From Hymenobacter translucens (GTDB lineage Bacteria; Bacteroidota; Bacteroidia; Cytophagales; Hymenobacteraceae), in assembly GCF_020685205.1 (NCBI RefSeq), contig NZ_JAJERB010000005.1, positions 1 through 64,000 on the forward strand: a DNA stretch of 64,000 nt. Direction: 5' to 3'. The first letter of the stretch is position 1. Each line of letters starts with the position of its first letter. The notes under the pieces were generated by a model, which made no database searches, was not told the origin of the DNA, and saw only the letters and a list, made by a program, of their open reading frames with translations. Made by a program: the position numbers and the translations under genes. Positions 36,401 to 44,292 of this stretch are shown here, one piece after another.

Positions 36401-39400
36401 GCGCAACGAGGTATTCCCGAACCGGGACCTGGGCGCCACCGGCAACGGCTTCGAGTACACGACCGACCTGGCGTACTTCCCCCGGGAGCGGGGCCCCTAC
36501 AACTATAACCCGGGCGTGACTCCCGACGGCAAGTTCCTCAGCAGCCCGGCCATCAACAACTTCGGCGCCATCAGCCGGGAAATCACCTTCGACACCGACT
36601 TCGACAACGCCAACGTCGAGTACATGGAGTTCTGGCTGATGGACCCCTTCCTGCCCGGCCGCAACGGTCAGGTCAACGACTCGGAAAACCCGCCGACCAA
36701 CAACACCCGGGGCGGTGACCTGTACCTCAACCTGGGCTCGGTGTCGGAAGACGTGCTGAAGGACAGCAACCAGCACGAGTTCGAGAACGGCCTGCCCACC
36801 TCGGCCGACCCGACGGACATCGACCAGAACACCAAGCCCACCATCTGGGGCCGGGTGACGCGTCAGCAGTTCCTGACCGACGCCTTCAACACCACGCCCG
36901 GCGCCCGGGCGTTCCAGGACATTGGTCTGGAAGGACTCAACGACAGCGAGGAGCGCAGCTTCTTCCAGGGGGTGTACGCCCAGGTAGCCGACCCCTCGGC
37001 CGACAACTTCCGCCACCACCTCGACGACTTCTACAGCAACGGCCGCGACGTGAAGATCCTGGGCCGCTACAAGCAGTTCAACGGCATGGAAGGCAACTCC
37101 GCCGAAAACAGCCAGCAGACGTCCACTGCTTTTCCCGACAAGGAAGACCTGAACCGCGACAACGTTATTTCTGACATCGAGCGGTACTACGAGTACCGGA
37201 TTCCGCTGCGCCCCGACAACGGCGGCCTGAAGGTGGGCGAGAACTACGTGGTGGATAAGGTAACCAACGTCATCAAGGGCGAAGAGGTGTCGTGGTACCA
37301 GTTCCGCATTCCCATTCGCCAGTACACCGGGGTGCGCGGCACGCCCGGCAACCAGCCCTTCGGCTTCAAGTCGATTCGCTTCGTGCGGATGTACCTTACC
37401 AACTGGGAAGAGCCCGTGGTGCTGCGCATGGTGCAGCTGCAGTTTGTGGCCAACCAGTGGCGCCGCTTCCTGAGCAGCATTGCCGAGCCCGGCAAGCCCA
37501 ACATCAACGCGGACGCCGACGCCGACGCCTTCGACATCTCCACCGTGAGCATCGAGGAGAACGGCCTGGCCAACGCAACCGGCAACGGCGCAATTCCCTA
37601 CCTGCTGCCGCCCAACATCCAGCGGGACCGGGAGTACGGCTCCAGCACCGTAAACCGTCTGCAGAACGAGCAGAGCCTGCGCCTGTGCGTGGAAGGGCTG
37701 CGCCCCGGCTACGGCAAGGGCGCCTACAAAAACGTCAACATCAACATGCTGCGCTACAAGCAGCTGCGCCTGTTCCTGCACGCCGAAACCCAGGACCGCA
37801 GCCTGCAGGACAACCAGATGCGGGGCTTCGTGCGCATCGGCACCGACTACACCCAGAACTACTACGAGTACTCCCTGCCCCTGGCCATTACCCGCCCCGG
37901 CGCCACGCAGCAGCGCGAGGTATGGCCCGAGCAGAATGAGATTCAGATTTCCTTCCAGGCCTTTATCGACGCCAAGGCGGCCCGCAACCAGGCGCGCGTG
38001 CCCCTGAACATTCCCTACGTGGTCCAGCTGCCCAGCGGCGCTACCATCACCATTGTGGGCAACCCCGACTTCAGCGCCGTGCAGGGCGTGCTGATCGGCG
38101 TGTTTAACCCCAGCGCCAACAATGCCGAGAAGTCACTGTGTTTGTGGGCCGACGAGTTCCGGGTGTTTGACTACGAAACCGACAGCGGCTGGGCGGCTAC
38201 TGCCCGCTTCAACACCAAGCTGGCCGATATTGCCAACGTAACGGCTACCGGCAGCTATACCACCGTCGGCTTCGGCGGCCTGCAGGACAAGGCGCCCCAA
38301 CGCTCGCTCGACAACATCACCCGCGGCGACCTGAATGCGACCATTGCCGCCGATAAGCTGCTGCCGGCTTCGCTGGGCCTGCGCATCCCGGTGCTGCTGC
38401 AGGCCGGCCACGAAAGCCGCACGCCCAAGTACGACCCGCTTGACCCCGATACCAAGCTCACGCAGTCGCTGGAGAAGTTTGAGACGGCGGAAGAGCGGGC
38501 GGCGTACCGCAACGAGGTTATCGACCAGACCAACAGCCGGAGCGTGAGCGTGCTGAACGTGCGCAAGGAGCGCATCAACCCCGAAAAGAAGGTGCGGCCC
38601 TACGATATCGAGAACTTTGCCGTCAGCTACACCCTCACCGAGCGCACCCACAGCGACATCCGCACCGACCGCGACTATACCCGCGCCTACAACGGGGCCC
38701 TGGCCTACGTGTACCAGACCACGCCCAAGAACTATACGCCCCTGGCCAAGGTAAAGCTGCTGGACAACCCCTACCTGAAGATGTTCCAGGAGGTCAACTT
38801 CACGCCCCTGCCCTCGCGCTTCTCGTTCCGGGCCGACCTGGACCGGCGCTACAACGAGCGGCAGCTGCAGCGCACGCTGACGCCCGGGGACGTGCCAACC
38901 ACCCGGGACATTCCGGCTATCTACCAGAAAAGCTTCTTCTTCAACCGGATCTACGACCTGAAGTGGGACCTGACCAAGAGCCTGATCTTTGACTACACGG
39001 CCAACAACCGGGCAGTTATCGACGAAGGCGCGGGCCCCAGCATCGGGGACAGCCGCACGGCCCAGCTTAACCGCGACTCGCTGCGCACCAACCTGCTGCG
39101 GGGCGGCCGGACCACGAACTTCAACCAGACCGTGGCCCTCACCTACCGCCTGCCGCTCGACAAGTTTCCGCTCACCGACTGGCTTAGCGCCGATACCCGC
39201 TTTGCGGCCAACTACAGCTGGCAGGCCGCTTCCACCGCGCTGCGGGCCCCGTTAAACCCGGCCAATCCGAACGATACGAGCACCGTGGAGCTGGACCTGG
39301 GCAACACCATCCAGAACAACCGGGAAATAAGCGCCAACGGCAAGATTGATCTGGTGAAGTTGTACAACAAGGTGCGCTTCCTCAACATCATCAACAATGC

Positions 39401-41000
39401 ACCCCCGCCCAGTGCCAGCGCCAGCAAAAGCATTAAGCGCGGCTCTACCGCCGCGGTGCTGGGCCGGGTGCCGGCGGCGGCAAAAGACCGCACGGGTGCC
39501 GCCCCCGCCGCCGACACGGCCAAGGGCCCCGAGCTGCGGTTTGTGAAAGCAGTGCTTCGTTCCCTGATGACGGCACGATCCATCAACTTCACCTACACCC
39601 GCACCGACGGAACCCTGCTGCCAGGCTACCTGCCGGGTACCCGGTTCTTCGGCCTCAACGACCGGTTCGATGCGCCCGGCGTGCCCTTTATCCTGGGTCA
39701 CCAGTACGAGCTGGAAGACCTTTACCAGCGCGCCGACAGCCGGGGCTGGTACACCCAGCGCAGCGAGTTCCTGAATACGCCCCTCAGCTCCCTGCTCACC
39801 CAGAACATCACGCTGCGCACGGCGCTGGAGCCCTTCCGCGACTTCAACATTCAGGTGGATGCCCGCCATACCCTGGTGCGCAACCGCGAGACGTTCAAGC
39901 GCCTGGCCGTTGATACGACGACGCTGCAGCCCTTCCCGGACCGGCGCCTGGCTCCCAGTCAGGCTACCAGCACCGGCTCGTTCGGCTCCTCGACCATTAC
40001 CCTGCAAACGTTCTTCGGCGACCGGTCGGCCAATGGCAACATTTCCAAGGCCTTCAATCAGTTTATTCAGAACCGGGGCATCGTACAGCAGCGCCTCAGC
40101 CAGGCCAACACCGTGACTGACCCGATCAGCGGGCAGCGGGGCCGGTACGGCTACAACTCTCAGGACGTGCTGCTGCCGGCCTTCCTCGACGCCTACCACG
40201 GCCGGTCGTCGGATGGCTACAAGGCGGAGAAGTTTGACCTGTTCGGCAAGCTGCCCCTGCCCAACTGGCGCATCGACTACAATGGCTTGGCCGAGCTGCC
40301 CTTCATGAAGCGCTACTTCCGCTCCATCACCCTGAACCACGCCTACAGCTCGGCTTACAGCGTGCCCACCTTTACCAGCGCCAGCCGCTACACCCGGGAG
40401 CCCGACGATCTGCCCTACCTGATCAACCCGACCAACAATCAGTTTATTCCCTACTACGTCATCGGGCAGGTCACCATTGCGGAGCGGTTCGCGCCCCTGA
40501 TCGGCCTGAACTTTCAGACCCTGGAGAAAGTAACCGGCCGCCTGGAGTTCCGCACCGACCGGAGCGTGGGCCTGAACACTACCAACGCCCAGGTAACCGA
40601 GCTGTACAACGAAGAGCTGGTCATCGGCTTTGGCTACGTAACGAACCGCTTCAAGGTGCCCTTCAAGATTGGCGGGGAGCAGAAGGTGCTGCGCAACGAG
40701 CTGACTGCCCGCCTCGACCTCTCAATCCGGGACAACACCACCATTCAGCGGTCTATCCTCGACGTGGTCGACCCGGATAATGCGCAGGGAGAGCCGGCCA
40801 GCGTGGGCCGGGCTACCAGCCAAACCACCAACGGCAACCGCCAGGTGCAGATCCGGCCCACCATTGACTACGTGCTGAATCAGCGCCTGAACCTGCAGTT
40901 CTTCTTTACCCGCACCGTAACCGAGCCCCGGGGCGTGAATGCCTTCAAGAACTCAGCCACCGAAGCTGGCCTCCAGCTCCGCTACAGTCTCTCGCAATAG
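33474..41000 (+). CDS. sprA: Type IX secretion outer-membrane translocon / gliding protein SprA
   Basis: 2508 residues. SprA forms the 36-stranded outer-membrane barrel through which T9SS cargo leaves the cell; needed for gliding in Flavobacterium (Sov in Porphyromonas). A TTG at 33474 is the likely start, giving MNTGKKTFVASVVVVTSLVA as a signal segment, as no ATG precedes the family N-terminus (TPDDSLEYFDVQERVGQELL, about 104). Long stretches of alternating beta-strand sequence run through the protein, for example RWNRNQNPTLTLRQQRVGDF and LNLTGQIGEKLKLTFNYDTK, and it ends as a barrel protein should (AGLQLRYSLSQ). Length is typical. Position between ruvA and gcvH/vanZ matches the arrangement in Flavobacterium. 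Other core genes (sprE, sprT, porV, gldKLMN) are elsewhere. Confidence 0.96.
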   Translation: MNTGKKTFVASVVVVTSLVAWWSRAETAGAAPFAFRQLWSWLPAATKAGRLVMPPDTPRTVLPDTSRYRPSRRPKVAPDDRAGTPFSPQRRRSPLVLPLPSNISLQVTPDDSLEYFDVQERVGQELLYRDPSLMTFEEYSRWQQQQAIRNYFREKAAGGVTGDPASPATAKRLIPKIYLGPIADRLFGGSYVDIRPQGAVTLRMGGRWNRNQNPTLTLRQQRVGDFQYDQNMNLNLTGQIGEKLKLTFNYDTKAAFDFENNMKLDYTGYDTDIIRKIELGNVSLPLTNSLIQGGQNLFGAKMQMQFGRLGVTTVASTLRGTADEIRVQNGGQSRSFELKASGYERDRHFFLTHFFRERYDGALRNLPTVQSGINITRLEVYVTNDNRTTDNLRNVVTLMDLAEPVRVYRNPATIRKGGSSRRTPAGNNSNFLFSRVLAGGTAARDESQVDDYLQRPSGLNLAKSIDYERVRARKLDPREYTFNAQLGYLSLNTPLLPEQVLGVSFEYTYNGIPYKVGETVEDYATVGQDQVIYLKMLKATNPGVGIAERTLSPATDSLSALTGNLPTWDLMMKNIYALNASQLNRDNFQLQIVYKDDETGVDLISLKEGALIANKPLIEVLNLDNVNPNNDRNADGNFDFIPGITIDPELGKIIFPQVEPFGSYLRARFDTTGAQGGVAATERLLAQKYVYQELYNQTQSDAQQRQEKDKFFLKGRFQASTSDEITLPGIRVAQGSVRVYSGSTLLEEGRDYQVFYDQAKVKILNPSYLNSANELRIDFEKDAIVQVQPRTMLGARFDYKLNQDVNFGATVLHLLENQAPGINRVNIGDEPGNNTMYGFDVNMRRDSRVLTKYLDALPLISTKEPSSVSFGAEFAQLVPGRSKLGRGENGVSYIDDFENARTPYALGGLNVSTAWRLGATPLPIAGTSSTPSLGVNNRRAKLAWYTIDQTYYTGGPSIPGNITTADLDNHYIRGIRRNEVFPNRDLGATGNGFEYTTDLAYFPRERGPYNYNPGVTPDGKFLSSPAINNFGAISREITFDTDFDNANVEYMEFWLMDPFLPGRNGQVNDSENPPTNNTRGGDLYLNLGSVSEDVLKDSNQHEFENGLPTSADPTDIDQNTKPTIWGRVTRQQFLTDAFNTTPGARAFQDIGLEGLNDSEERSFFQGVYAQVADPSADNFRHHLDDFYSNGRDVKILGRYKQFNGMEGNSAENSQQTSTAFPDKEDLNRDNVISDIERYYEYRIPLRPDNGGLKVGENYVVDKVTNVIKGEEVSWYQFRIPIRQYTGVRGTPGNQPFGFKSIRFVRMYLTNWEEPVVLRMVQLQFVANQWRRFLSSIAEPGKPNINADADADAFDISTVSIEENGLANATGNGAIPYLLPPNIQRDREYGSSTVNRLQNEQSLRLCVEGLRPGYGKGAYKNVNINMLRYKQLRLFLHAETQDRSLQDNQMRGFVRIGTDYTQNYYEYSLPLAITRPGATQQREVWPEQNEIQISFQAFIDAKAARNQARVPLNIPYVVQLPSGATITIVGNPDFSAVQGVLIGVFNPSANNAEKSLCLWADEFRVFDYETDSGWAATARFNTKLADIANVTATGSYTTVGFGGLQDKAPQRSLDNITRGDLNATIAADKLLPASLGLRIPVLLQAGHESRTPKYDPLDPDTKLTQSLEKFETAEERAAYRNEVIDQTNSRSVSVLNVRKERINPEKKVRPYDIENFAVSYTLTERTHSDIRTDRDYTRAYNGALAYVYQTTPKNYTPLAKVKLLDNPYLKMFQEVNFTPLPSRFSFRADLDRRYNERQLQRTLTPGDVPTTRDIPAIYQKSFFFNRIYDLKWDLTKSLIFDYTANNRAVIDEGAGPSIGDSRTAQLNRDSLRTNLLRGGRTTNFNQTVALTYRLPLDKFPLTDWLSADTRFAANYSWQAASTALRAPLNPANPNDTSTVELDLGNTIQNNREISANGKIDLVKLYNKVRFLNIINNAPPPSASASKSIKRGSTAAVLGRVPAAAKDRTGAAPAADTAKGPELRFVKAVLRSLMTARSINFTYTRTDGTLLPGYLPGTRFFGLNDRFDAPGVPFILGHQYELEDLYQRADSRGWYTQRSEFLNTPLSSLLTQNITLRTALEPFRDFNIQVDARHTLVRNRETFKRLAVDTTTLQPFPDRRLAPSQATSTGSFGSSTITLQTFFGDRSANGNISKAFNQFIQNRGIVQQRLSQANTVTDPISGQRGRYGYNSQDVLLPAFLDAYHGRSSDGYKAEKFDLFGKLPLPNWRIDYNGLAELPFMKRYFRSITLNHAYSSAYSVPTFTSASRYTREPDDLPYLINPTNNQFIPYYVIGQVTIAERFAPLIGLNFQTLEKVTGRLEFRTDRSVGLNTTNAQVTELYNEELVIGFGYVTNRFKVPFKIGGEQKVLRNELTARLDLSIRDNTTIQRSILDVVDPDNAQGEPASVGRATSQTTNGNRQVQIRPTIDYVLNQRLNLQFFFTRTVTEPRGVNAFKNSATEAGLQLRYSLSQ

Positions 41001-41013
41001 GTTTGCTTCCGGA

Positions 41014-41065
41014 CAACGGCAGCCCGACTTTCCCGTCTACAGGACAGGCAGTTGGGCTGCCGTTG
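41014..41065. repeat. 12-bp inverted repeat after sprA, possible weak terminator
   Basis: CAACGGCAGCCC (41014-41025) and GGGCTGCCGTTG (41054-41065) pair perfectly with a 28-base loop. The following CGTTTGCG is a poor T run, so termination is uncertain, but its place 14 bases after the sprA stop fits a 3' stabilising hairpin or terminator. Confidence 0.55.
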
Positions 41066-41084
41066 CGTTTGCGACACGCGGGGC

Positions 41085-41117
41085 TTGCCCGCACCTGCCA
41101 ACTTTCTCTTACTTTTG
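41085..41117 (+). promoter_or_regulatory. gcvH promoter (TACTTTTG)
   Basis: TACTTTTG at 41110-41117 fits TAnnTTTG; TTG at 41085-41087 is 22 bases upstream, slightly wide of ideal. The leader to the ATG at 41162 would be about 40 bases. Confidence 0.6.
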
Positions 41118-41161
41118 AGCACGGTGCCCCGGTGCCGCAACCTCTTATCAAACCTGCTCCC

Positions 41162-41542
41162 ATGAATCTCCCTGCCAACCTGAAGTACACCAAAGAGCAC
41201 GAGTGGATCCGTATCGAAGGCGACGCCGCCTACATCGGCATTACCGACCACGCCCAGCGTGAGCTCGGTGATATCGTATATGTTGACATCGACACGCTCG
41301 ACAAAGAAGTTGCCCAGAACGAAGTGTTCGGCACGGTTGAAGCCGTAAAAACGGTTTCGGACCTGTTCAGCCCCATCTCGGGCACGGTACTCGAAATCAA
41401 CAGCCAGCTGGACGGCAGCCCGGAAACGGTGAACTCCGACCCTTACGGCAATGGCTGGATGATCAAGATGTCGGTGGGCAACCCCGCCGAGCTGGAAGGC
41501 CTGCTGAGTGCCGAAGCCTATGGTGAGCTGATTGGCGCCTAA
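41162..41542 (+). CDS. gcvH: Glycine cleavage system H protein
   Basis: 126-residue lipoyl carrier of the glycine cleavage complex; it shuttles the aminomethyl group between P, T and L proteins. The ATG at 41162 gives MNLPANLKYTKEHEWIRIEG, the usual N-terminus. The lipoylated Lys is Lys63 within FGTVEAVKTVSDLFSP, and the C-terminal block NGWMIKMSVGNPAELEGLLS is intact. The gene stands next to sprA in many gliding Bacteroidota although its function is unrelated. The vanZ-like gene overlaps its end by 11 bases if the TTG start proposed for that gene is right. Confidence 0.97.
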   Translation: MNLPANLKYTKEHEWIRIEGDAAYIGITDHAQRELGDIVYVDIDTLDKEVAQNEVFGTVEAVKTVSDLFSPISGTVLEINSQLDGSPETVNSDPYGNGWMIKMSVGNPAELEGLLSAEAYGELIGA

Positions 41543-41969
41543 CCGCTCCACTGCCGCCTTGTCGTCGCCCACGCCGCTCCTGCCCCCCGGCCGCCCCTAC
41601 GCGGCGCTACCGGCGGCATGGGCGGCGTTGGTATTGGTGCTTACCCTGACGCCGGCCGACGACATGCCGGAGGTACCCAAATGGGAACTGCTGTCGTTTG
41701 ACACCGCTGCCCACGCGTTTGTATTCCTACTACTGGCGGCCCTGCTGTACTTCTCGCTTCGGCGGCAACAGCGCTACCCGGCTTTGCGCCGCCATGCCTG
41801 GCTGCCGGCCCTGCTTGGCTCAGTTGCCTTCGGGGCCCTCATCGAGGTGCTGCAGATGACGATGCGCCTGGGCCGGCATGGGGAGTGGTCCGACGTTATC
41901 AGCGACGCACTGGGGGCCGGGGCCGGCGTCCTGACCGGGTGGGTGCTGATGCGTGTTTTCCGGCTTTAA
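41532..41969 (+). CDS. VanZ-like membrane protein
   Basis: Up to 145 residues with four hydrophobic segments (LPAAWAALVLVLTLTPAD, AAHAFVFLLLAALLYFSL, LPALLGSVAFGALIEVL, SDALGAGAGVLTGWVLM) in the VanZ pattern, including the family FGALIEVLQ and WSDVISDALGAGAG motifs. Function unknown in this setting; named after the teicoplanin-resistance accessory gene, but that role should not be assumed. No ATG suits: a TTG at 41532 overlapping gcvH, or another TTG at 41559, are the candidates. The vanZ-like gene beside gcvH and sprA is a conserved arrangement. Confidence 0.8.
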   Translation: MAPNRSTAALSSPTPLLPPGRPYAALPAAWAALVLVLTLTPADDMPEVPKWELLSFDTAAHAFVFLLLAALLYFSLRRQQRYPALRRHAWLPALLGSVAFGALIEVLQMTMRLGRHGEWSDVISDALGAGAGVLTGWVLMRVFRL

Positions 41970-41979
41970 CCTACTCCGT

Positions 41980-43311
41980 ATGCCCAGCCGCACACTGCTT
42001 TTCCCTGGTTGGTTTGACCGTCGGCTGCTGACCATGCTGACGACGGCCAGCCTGACTATGGCCTTCTCGCCCGCCGCGGCGCAGGATATGGCCCGGGTCC
42101 GGCAAACGATTGAAGACCTGACCGCTCCCCGCCTGCACGGCCGGGGCTACGTGCAGCGCGGCGACCAGCAGGCCGCCGACTACCTGCGGCAGCGGTTCCG
42201 GGCGGCGGGCCTGCTGGCCTTGACCCCGAACTACACCCAACCGTTCCGCCTTACCGTCAACACCTTCCCCGGAACGCTCAGCCTGGAGCTCGAAGGGACC
42301 GGGGACCGTCAGCAGCTCCGGGCGGGGCATGACTTTATTGCCGAGCCTGGTTCGGGCGGGGGCAAGGTCAGCGGACCGGTCGTGTACCTCGATACGCTCG
42401 TCTTCAGCCAGGAGGAGGCCGGCCGCCGGTTTCTGGCCCAGAGCCTGCGCGGCAAGGTGGTGGTGCTGCGCCACCGCGACGCTGAGCGGGTGCGTAATCT
42501 GCCCGACGCCTTTGCCCGCCACCTGAACCAGGCCGGAGCCCGGGTAACGCTGTTTCCGACCAAGCTTACGGCCTCCCTCTCCGACCAGCAGCAGCCCCAG
42601 CCCCAGCTCCAGGTACTGGCCAGCCGCTGGCCGGCGGGCACCGCACGCGCCACTATTCGGGTAGAGGCGAAGCTTGCCGTCGACTATCCCACCCAGAACC
42701 TGATTGGCTATGTGGCCGGCAGCGTGAAGCCCGACTCGTTTCTGGTAGTAACCGCGCACTACGACCACCTGGGCCGGATGGGGCGACAAGCCTACTTTCC
42801 GGGTGCCAACGACAATGCCAGCGGCACGGCTATGCTGCTGGAGCTGGCGGCTTACTATGGCCGCCCCGAGCACCGCCCGCCCTATTCCATCGTCTTTATT
42901 GCCTTTGGGGGCGAGGAAGCAGGGCTGCTAGGCTCCCGCTATCTGGTCAGCCACCCGGTGCTGCCGCTGGAGCGGATCCGCTTTCTGGTAAACCTGGACT
43001 TGCTGGGCACCGGACAGGATGGGATAACGGTAGTGAACGGGCGCCTGCACGAAGCGCAGTACCAGCTGCTCACCCGCCTGAACGCGGGGGGCGGATACGT
43101 TGCCCAGCTGGCGCCGCGGGGCCGGGCCGCCAACTCCGACCACTTTCCTTTTTCGGAGCGGGGCGTACCGGCATTTTACTTTTACACCCGCGGGGGCTCC
43201 ACCGCCTACCACGACGTGTTCGACCAACCGGCGGCGCTGTCCCTGGCCGCCTTCCCCGGGGTCTTCGCCCTGATCAACGGCTTTCTGGCCGCGCTGCAGC
43301 CCAAGCCTTAG
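41980..43311 (+). CDS. Secreted M28-family zinc aminopeptidase
   Basis: 443 residues with a probable signal peptide (RRLLTMLTTASLTMAFSPAA, then AAQ). The ATG at 41980 is preferred since it sits 10 bases after the vanZ-like stop; one at 41953 would overlap that gene. Residues about 25-190 include a PA-like inserted domain (GKVVVLRHRDAERVRNL). The M28 di-zinc site is visible: TAHYDHLG, GANDNASGTAMLLELA, GGEEAGLLGS (general base Glu and metal Glu), NLDLLG and AYHDVFD. It should remove N-terminal residues from peptides in the periplasm or outside the cell. Probably cotranscribed with the vanZ-like gene; ends at a strong bidirectional terminator. Confidence 0.9.
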   Translation: MPSRTLLFPGWFDRRLLTMLTTASLTMAFSPAAAQDMARVRQTIEDLTAPRLHGRGYVQRGDQQAADYLRQRFRAAGLLALTPNYTQPFRLTVNTFPGTLSLELEGTGDRQQLRAGHDFIAEPGSGGGKVSGPVVYLDTLVFSQEEAGRRFLAQSLRGKVVVLRHRDAERVRNLPDAFARHLNQAGARVTLFPTKLTASLSDQQQPQPQLQVLASRWPAGTARATIRVEAKLAVDYPTQNLIGYVAGSVKPDSFLVVTAHYDHLGRMGRQAYFPGANDNASGTAMLLELAAYYGRPEHRPPYSIVFIAFGGEEAGLLGSRYLVSHPVLPLERIRFLVNLDLLGTGQDGITVVNGRLHEAQYQLLTRLNAGGGYVAQLAPRGRAANSDHFPFSERGVPAFYFYTRGGSTAYHDVFDQPAALSLAAFPGVFALINGFLAALQPKP

Positions 43312-43341
43312 GCGCCCTGCTCTGCTACAGCATAGAGTAAG

Positions 43342-43396
43342 GACAAATAAAAACCGGGACAACTGCCAGTGGCAATTGTCCCGGTTTTTATTTGTC
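43342..43396. terminator. Very long bidirectional terminator hairpin
   Basis: A perfect 21-base arm (43342-43362) pairs with 43376-43396, and the inner TGCC/GGCA with loop AGT adds four more pairs across one mismatch. Five A and five T in the arms give T-rich tails on both strands. It separates the convergent M28 peptidase and the small secreted protein and should stop transcription both ways. Confidence 0.93.
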
Positions 43397-43417
43397 TGCT
43401 TGCGCGACTATCGTTGC

Positions 43418-43960
43418 TTAGCCATTCGTCTTGAACGAGCCCATGATCTGCTTGGCCACCGTTTCCCACTCGGGCTTCTGGCGGTCGGCGCAGGTGAAGG
43501 TGCACATCAGCAGCTTGCCTTCCACGTCGGTGAAGAAGATGAAGGTGTACACTTCGTGACCAAGCTCGGGCTTCATCAGTTCCATGTAACCAACCTTGCG
43601 GCCGTTTACGGACTTCACACCATTGCTGAACCACTTGGCTTCCTTGTACTGCTTGGTGTACGTCTTGTAGAACGTATCAGCGTACATGTCAATCATGTCC
43701 TGATCGGCCGTGTTGTCGGTGTACGAAAAGGCGATGCTGGCCAGGTTGTTATTGGTGTAGATGACGCTGGGGCGGCTTTGGGCCTTCGCATAGGCGAAGT
43801 CCATCTGCTGCTCGCTCATGACCTCAAACCCTTTCGGAATCAGAATCTCAACCCGCTCACTCAGCACGCGCTTTTTGATCAGTTCAACCTCAGCGGCGGG
43901 GCGGGCAGCCATCAGCACCAGCATCAGGCTAAGGATGGGAAGGAGTAAGGCTTTTTTCAT
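43418..43960 (-). CDS. Secreted protein of unknown function
   Basis: 180 residues with a signal peptide (MKKALLLPILSLMLVLMAAR, then PAAEV). The mature region shows an alpha/beta pattern: RVEILIPKGFEVMSEQQMDF, SVIYTNNNLASIAFSYTDNT, a Tyr/Lys-rich helix (DMYADTFYKTYTKQYKEAKW), VNGRKVGYMELMKPELGHEV and a strand YTFIFFTDVEGKLLMCTFTC. This resembles the PsbP/Mog1-like fold of small secreted or lipid-associated proteins by eye only. No catalytic motif. Two cysteines are close together near the end (LMCTFTCADRQ). It has its own transcript, bounded by the long hairpin on the 3' side; no promoter consensus could be found upstream. Confidence 0.75.
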   Translation of the reverse strand: MKKALLLPILSLMLVLMAARPAAEVELIKKRVLSERVEILIPKGFEVMSEQQMDFAYAKAQSRPSVIYTNNNLASIAFSYTDNTADQDMIDMYADTFYKTYTKQYKEAKWFSNGVKSVNGRKVGYMELMKPELGHEVYTFIFFTDVEGKLLMCTFTCADRQKPEWETVAKQIMGSFKTNG

Positions 43961-44292
43961 AGTCGTAGGCTGAAAAAAACGTGAATTCTAAGTGAAAGTG
44001 GCCTCCGAAACCAGAAGTGGTGGTCTGTTCGGATAACACAATTTACGCACAAAAACTTAAGCCGCAAGTATTTCCCCGGAAATTTTTTATTACCCGGACC
44101 TGAAACCTTTTCAAACAGCGTAAAAGCCTGGTTTATTGACCTTCTATGCTATCTACGGCAAGCCCGAATATTTGGATGTTTTAACGGTTGGAGAAATATA
44201 GATTTTTTTGTTAAGGGTGCATAGGTGTAGTGACATTAATACAAATAATGCAATTCCAAGAAACACTACCATTCCTCCCGGAGAAGCTTATC
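43961..44292. other. 332-bp AT-rich intergenic region
   Basis: Clearly richer in A+T than the rest of the window, with runs such as ATTTTTTATTA (about 44082) and GATTTTTTTG (about 44201). No open frame of note, tRNA, perfect repeat or exact TAnnTTTG element on either strand was found. It lies upstream of the minus-strand secreted protein and downstream of yicC, so it should hold the promoter of the former; an element with an alternative sigma consensus is possible. Confidence 0.5.

Noticed and set aside
36198..37781. 527-residue minus-strand frame inside sprA
   Set aside because: Val/Ala/Gly-rich shadow of the sprA coding strand with no recognisable motif.
41532..41969. Glycopeptide resistance gene vanZ
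   Set aside because: Only the membrane family is shared; no other van genes are present and the gene is part of the common sprA neighbourhood.
43961..44292. tRNA or small protein gene in the AT-rich gap
   Set aside because: No cloverleaf, no TTCGANNC T-loop with matching stems, and no open frame with coding character could be found.
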